A DNA stretch of 64,000 bases from Nocardia cyriacigeorgica (lineage in GTDB: Bacteria; Actinomycetota; Actinomycetes; Mycobacteriales; Mycobacteriaceae). Below, piece after piece: positions 59,137 to 64,000 of the stretch (position 1 is its first letter; each line of letters begins with the position of its first letter). Under the pieces are notes generated by a model. It did no database searches, was not told where the DNA came from, and worked only from the letters and a program-made list of their open reading frames with translations. The stretch covers positions 62,001 through 126,000 of the forward strand of contig NZ_VBUT01000008.1 of the NCBI RefSeq assembly GCF_005863245.1, read 5' to 3'. A program made the position numbers and the translations under genes.

Positions 59137-59717
59137 TCGATCTCGACCAACCCCTGTTCGGCGAACAAGGCCGGGAACGTCTCGGTGTCGAACACCCGCA
59201 AACCCGACCAGCCGCCGACGATCCGGGTCGCATGGCCGAACGCCGAATCATCGCGATGACTGGTGGTGATCGCGATCCGGCCGCCCGGCGCCAGCACCCG
59301 GATCATCTCCCGCGCCGCCGCCAGCGGATCCGGAATCAGGTACAGCGCACCGAAACAGCACACCGCGTCGAAGGAGCCATCGGCGAACGGCAGGAGCCGC
59401 GCATCGCCACGCAGATAGCCCACTCGCGGACCCGAATTGTCGGCCAACGCCCTGGCCAGCATCGGTGGCGAGTAGTCAACGCCGACCGCGTAACCGTCAT
59501 CGGGCAGCTGCTCACTGAGATACCGCGTGAAATTGCCGGGACCACAGGCGATATCGAGCACCCGATGCGCCTTGCGCAGCCGCAGCGAATCGGCCGCGAA
59601 CCGCCGGTCCGCTGCGGTGGTCTGGCCACTGGCCAGATAGAACAGCGCAGGCCGCCAGGCTCGCTCGTACACCGCGGCCAGCGCCGGGTTGTTCATGGTG
59701 CGACGAGCGAGATTCAT
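59085..59717 (-). CDS. SAM-dependent methyltransferase
   Basis: A 210-residue class I methyltransferase. The SAM motif I is VLDIACGPGNFTRYL, acidic loop VGVDYSPPML, and motif IV around FDAVCCFGALYLI. It resembles UbiE/COQ5-type or mycobacterial methyltransferases for small molecules and lipids. It overlaps the 3' end of the unknown gene on the other strand by 52 bp. The gene precedes the enoyl-reductase-like gene on the same strand, 45 bp apart, so co-transcription is possible. Confidence 0.82.
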   Translation of the reverse strand: MNLARRTMNNPALAAVYERAWRPALFYLASGQTTAADRRFAADSLRLRKAHRVLDIACGPGNFTRYLSEQLPDDGYAVGVDYSPPMLARALADNSGPRVGYLRGDARLLPFADGSFDAVCCFGALYLIPDPLAAAREMIRVLAPGGRIAITTSHRDDSAFGHATRIVGGWSGLRVFDTETFPALFAEQGLVEIDQEIHRLLQYVSATRPG

Positions 59718-59762
59718 CGAGCCGACTCCATTGTCCGCGAGAGATTCATTGCCGTGCCGCGC

Positions 59763-61013
59763 TCAGCCGCGCTCGACCTCGATCGTCATCCCGGCCGCCC
59801 GCAGACGTTCGGTGAGCGCATCGCCCATCGCCGCGGCCGGGGTGAGCACGCCCGCCAGTTCCGGCAGCTTCGCACCGTCGAACGCCAGGCACAGCCCGCT
59901 CTCGCCGAGCAGCACGGCCGTCGCCTGATAGCCGGGATCGCCCTGTCCGGCGAAGGTCGCGACATACTTCGCGCCCGACGTGGTGTGCGCGTAGGTCTTC
60001 ATGGTGAACCAGCCGCTGGTGCGCGCCTGCTCGCTGGGTCCGGTGCCGGGCTTGGGCAGCACCCGATCCAGCAGCTTGCGTCCGAAGCTCACCCGCGACA
60101 GCAGCGCACCCGCCGCCATCGTCGCCACGATCCCGCCGGACATACCGGCCGCCACCAGCGGCGCCACCGGCGATTTACCGGCGCTCATCACTTCGCGGTA
60201 GCGGAAGTTCTTGCCGTACACCCAGCCGAGCAGGCCGTTGCTGCGGCGCACGATCTTGGTGTTGTGCATGGCCATCACGAAGGTGCCGACCCAGCCGTCC
60301 AGGCTCGGATCGATGGAACTCGCGCGCTGCAACGCCTGATCGGACTGGCGGCCCACATCCGGGTCCATCGACTTGTCCGGGCTCAGCGAATACGGGTGGC
60401 TGAGCACCGACTGCTTGGATGGATCGGCGGCCACCGCCTCCATCATCGCGCGCCCCGAGTCGATGGTGCCGCCGCTGACGCCACCCTTGAGCGAGGCGAT
60501 CAATGTGGTGTCGGTGAGCTCGCCGGTGTTGTCCTCGACGGTCCGGCGGTACAGCTGATACACGCTCAGATCCGACGGAACCGAGTCGTACCCACAGGAA
60601 TTGACGATCTTGGCGCCCGTGCGGACGGCCTCCTCGTGATACCGGTCGATCGCCTCGCGGATGAACAGCGGCTCGCCGGTGAGGTCGGCGTAGTGGGTGC
60701 CCGCCTTGGCGCAGGCGGCGACCAGCGGCAGGCCGTAGCGCAGGTACGGCCCGACCGTGGTCACCACGACGGTGGTGCGGGCGGCGAGGGCGTCGAGGGC
60801 CGGTTGATCGGCCGCGTCCGCGACCACCAGCTCCCAGGCCGCGGCCGCCGGGCCGAGTTCGTCGCGGACCCGGGTCAGCTTGTCCACCGAGCGTCCGGCC
60901 AACGCGATCTTGGCGTCCGCAGGTGCGGCCCCCAGCAGATACTGCGCGGTGAGTTTCCCGACGAAGCCCGTCGCGCCGAAGAGGATCAGATCGAATTCGC
61001 GGCTGTCCGCCAT
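59763..61013 (-). CDS. Saccharopine dehydrogenase-like NAD(P)-binding protein (trans-acting enoyl-reductase type)
   Basis: A 416-residue protein of the mycobacterial Rv2449c/Rv2953 family. It begins MADSREFDLILFGATGFVGKL with the Rossmann motif GATGFVG at residues about 13-19, and a long C-terminal domain. Rv2953 acts as a trans enoyl reductase in dimycocerosate synthesis; this close relative may act on lipids, but that is inference. ATG 61013 has AGGGA directly upstream; an ATG at 61025 overlaps the ABC1 stop and is an alternative. Confidence 0.78.
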   Translation of the reverse strand: MADSREFDLILFGATGFVGKLTAQYLLGAAPADAKIALAGRSVDKLTRVRDELGPAAAAWELVVADAADQPALDALAARTTVVVTTVGPYLRYGLPLVAACAKAGTHYADLTGEPLFIREAIDRYHEEAVRTGAKIVNSCGYDSVPSDLSVYQLYRRTVEDNTGELTDTTLIASLKGGVSGGTIDSGRAMMEAVAADPSKQSVLSHPYSLSPDKSMDPDVGRQSDQALQRASSIDPSLDGWVGTFVMAMHNTKIVRRSNGLLGWVYGKNFRYREVMSAGKSPVAPLVAAGMSGGIVATMAAGALLSRVSFGRKLLDRVLPKPGTGPSEQARTSGWFTMKTYAHTTSGAKYVATFAGQGDPGYQATAVLLGESGLCLAFDGAKLPELAGVLTPAAAMGDALTERLRAAGMTIEVERG

Positions 61014-61021
61014 ATGTTCCC

Positions 61022-62434
<1,413 letters not shown>

Positions 62435-62562
62435 CGAGGTACCTCCGTTGGTGCCGACGCGCGAACGGAGACGCAACCCCTCTGTAGCGCCCCGCTGGCG
62501 TTCAGACTAACCAACCGCGCCGCGATGTCGAGTCCCGCGTCACATCCGGGGCCCGCGCTGGC

Positions 62563-63366
62563 TCAGACGGTGCCGTCGGCGGCCTCAGGGGTGTCCACCG
62601 GCTTGGGCAGCACATGCGGCATGGCGTTGAACTTGGTACGCGAGCCGCCCGCGCGTGCCATGCCTTCGATGGCGCTCCAGGCCATCATCGACAGGTAATC
62701 GATGACTTCCTCACGCGACATCGTCTTGTCGGTGGTCCACCAGTGGGTGGCCAGCTGAATGCCGCCGACCAGCACATACGACCACAGCAGCGCGCCTTCG
62801 GTCTCGATCCCGAGATCGTCGGCCCTGCTGATGATGGCGGCGGCGACCACCTCGGCGAACAGCTTCTCGAACTCGGCCAGCGAGGACTGGTCGGCCGAGC
62901 CGTTGCCCATGATGAACCGATAGACCTCGGGGTCCTCGTCGACCGCGCCGACGTACTCACCGAGCGCGGTGCGGACCAGCTGGTATTCGTCGGCGTCCAG
63001 GCTGATCGCGCCGTAGACGCGCGGCATCAGCGTGATCTCGATGAACCGCTGCATGGTGGCGTGCACCAGATCGTTCTTGTCCGCGAAATAGCGGTAGAGC
63101 ACCGTCTTGGACACGCCGATCTCGGCGGCGATCTCGTCCATTCCGGCGCTGCTGCCACGGGCGCGCACGGCGGCCAGGGTGCCGTCGACCAGCTCTTCGC
63201 GACGGTCGATCTTGTGCTGTCGCCACCGGCGTTTGCGGCCATCGGTATTGCCGGTGCGCACCGCCGCCGGTCGGTCGGCGCGCTCACCGACGTCGACAAG
63301 GTCTTCGGTGGACAGGGTGGGCTCCCTCGTTCGAAACGGTTCCGTGTCACCCAGCTTAGGTCCCAT
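62563..63366 (-). CDS. TetR family regulator
   Basis: A 267-residue TetR protein. An N-terminal extension of some 50 residues precedes the HTH (EELVDGTLAAVRARGSSAGMDEIAAEIGVSKTVLYRYFADK), then a TetR ligand domain with EDPEVYRFIMGN and a C-terminal Pro-rich tail. The extension is rich in Arg/Asp and may not be translated in full; a strong GAGGGAG exists at its inside but no ATG, GTG or TTG follows at a good distance. It could regulate the ABC1/reductase operon, 128 bp away. Confidence 0.78.
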   Translation of the reverse strand: MGPKLGDTEPFRTREPTLSTEDLVDVGERADRPAAVRTGNTDGRKRRWRQHKIDRREELVDGTLAAVRARGSSAGMDEIAAEIGVSKTVLYRYFADKNDLVHATMQRFIEITLMPRVYGAISLDADEYQLVRTALGEYVGAVDEDPEVYRFIMGNGSADQSSLAEFEKLFAEVVAAAIISRADDLGIETEGALLWSYVLVGGIQLATHWWTTDKTMSREEVIDYLSMMAWSAIEGMARAGGSRTKFNAMPHVLPKPVDTPEAADGTV

Positions 63367-63493
63367 TACTCCCCAGCAGGACCTTTTGGGGTGCCGATCA
63401 CCGCATTCGGGTAGTCGATGCGAGCGGAGTCACACCGTGCGGCGACCCTCCGGAAGCGCTCGGCGACGCTGCCGGAGCGCGAAGGCCAGCAGA

Positions 63494-64000
63494 ATGGAGG
63501 ACATGCAGAACGCTCCCGGCGATACCGCGGTCCTCGGCGACCGCAGCTCCGAGGCCGCCGGCACGCAGCCGGCGATGCCGAGCAGCTTCACCTCCTTCAC
63601 CGACGACGCGAGCAAACGGCGTGATCTGTGGAAGATGAAGTCGCTGGCCACCGGCCTGCTGGCGCTGGCGACCGCGATCTATCTCGGCTGCCGCTGGCTC
63701 GAGTCGCGCGGCGGCGGTGGCGACTGGGTCGGCTACGTGCGCGCCGCCTCCGAGGCGGGCATGGTCGGCGCACTGGCCGACTGGTTCGCGGTGACGGCGC
63801 TGTTCCGGCATCCGCTCGGCCTGCCCATTCCGCACACCGCGATCATCAAACGCAAAAAGGATCAGCTCGGCGCCAGCCTCGGCAGCTTCGTCGGCACGAA
63901 TTTCCTCTCGCCCGAGGTGGTGACCGCGAAGGTCAATTCGGCGCAGGTGTCCTGGCGGGTCGGGCGCTGGATGGCCGATCCGGCCAATGCCGCGCGGGTG
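63494..64000 (+). CDS. DUF445 family membrane protein, 3' end outside window
   Basis: The first 169 codons of a protein that runs off the right edge. ATG 63494 (MEDMQNAPGD; an alternative in-frame ATG is at 63503). After a polar N-terminus a transmembrane helix (SLATGLLALATAIYLG) leads to the DUF445 hallmark MVGALADWFAVTALFRHPLGLPIPHTAIIKRKKDQLG. The family is a conserved membrane protein of unknown function with homologues in many actinobacteria. Confidence 0.8.
   Translation, partial: MEDMQNAPGDTAVLGDRSSEAAGTQPAMPSSFTSFTDDASKRRDLWKMKSLATGLLALATAIYLGCRWLESRGGGGDWVGYVRAASEAGMVGALADWFAVTALFRHPLGLPIPHTAIIKRKKDQLGASLGSFVGTNFLSPEVVTAKVNSAQVSWRVGRWMADPANAARV

Noticed and set aside
63398..63835. 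Minus-strand open frame over the DUF445 gene
   Set aside because: The plus-strand frame shows clear DUF445 motifs; the minus frame is an antisense shadow.

Overview
The window is 64 kb of high-G+C DNA from a mycolic-acid actinomycete, most likely Nocardia or a close relative. This rests on protein content: a RamB-type regulator with AceA and FadB2, a FadE5-like acyl-CoA dehydrogenase, an actinobacterial LigB, a PapA-like acyltransferase, a PE/PPE/EspG-like trio, DUF397/XRE and DUF3349 proteins, and many GTG starts. No rRNA, tRNA, CRISPR array, phage or intact insertion sequence was recognised.

Layout. 0-9.4 kb: two glycine-zipper membrane proteins, a patatin-like phospholipase, a polysaccharide deacetylase, a heptanucleotide repeat array, an AhpD-like protein, a small tail-anchored protein, a TetR/VOC divergent pair, a NERD-like membrane protein and a GntR regulator. 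8.7-14.6 kb: the urea ABC transporter operon urtABCDE followed by gntR, with a run of strong hairpins between urtA and urtB. 14.9-24.3 kb: fadE5-like gene, TetR/MFS efflux pair, DUF559 nuclease-like gene flanked by two copies of an inverted-repeat element, an XRE/DUF397 pair, a DUF4254 gene and the phosphate-transport cluster (pit, small membrane protein, two DUF3349 genes).

24.4-38.3 kb is mainly carbon and methyl metabolism: ligB with a Ser/Gly insertion, ramB, a PfkB kinase, pnuC, an XdhC-like gene, a secreted lipase, aceA, fadB2 and a metE-like gene that has lost its zinc site. RamB in related bacteria controls the glyoxylate cycle, so ramB, aceA and fadB2 probably form a local acetate and fatty-acid circuit. 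38.4-49.2 kb: TetR/PapA-like acyltransferase, DEAD-box helicase, adhC, a DsbA-VKOR disulfide pair, an HtrA-like protease, an AI-2E/PerM permease and the nnr NAD(P)HX repair enzyme. 49.2-53.5 kb is an accessory-looking block (XRE regulator with a perfect palindrome, two small proteins, DUF6745, an unknown, a HEAT-repeat protein). 53.6-64 kb: AurF-like diiron oxygenase, ppk2, an orphan EspG/PPE-like/PE-like cassette, a HutC-type GntR, a methyltransferase, an enoyl-reductase-like protein with an ABC1 kinase, TetR and the start of a DUF445 gene.

The most unusual points are: the MetE homologue lacking three of four zinc ligands and the proton donor; a dispersed ~57-bp inverted-repeat element at the 3' ends of four genes, with a compensatory base-pair change; two membrane proteins sharing a C-terminal Cys-aromatic-Pro-Phe-Gln-Pro-x-Cys signature; the LigB insertion; the inter-urtA/urtB hairpins; and regulator genes whose 3' ends resemble tandem repeats lying just downstream.
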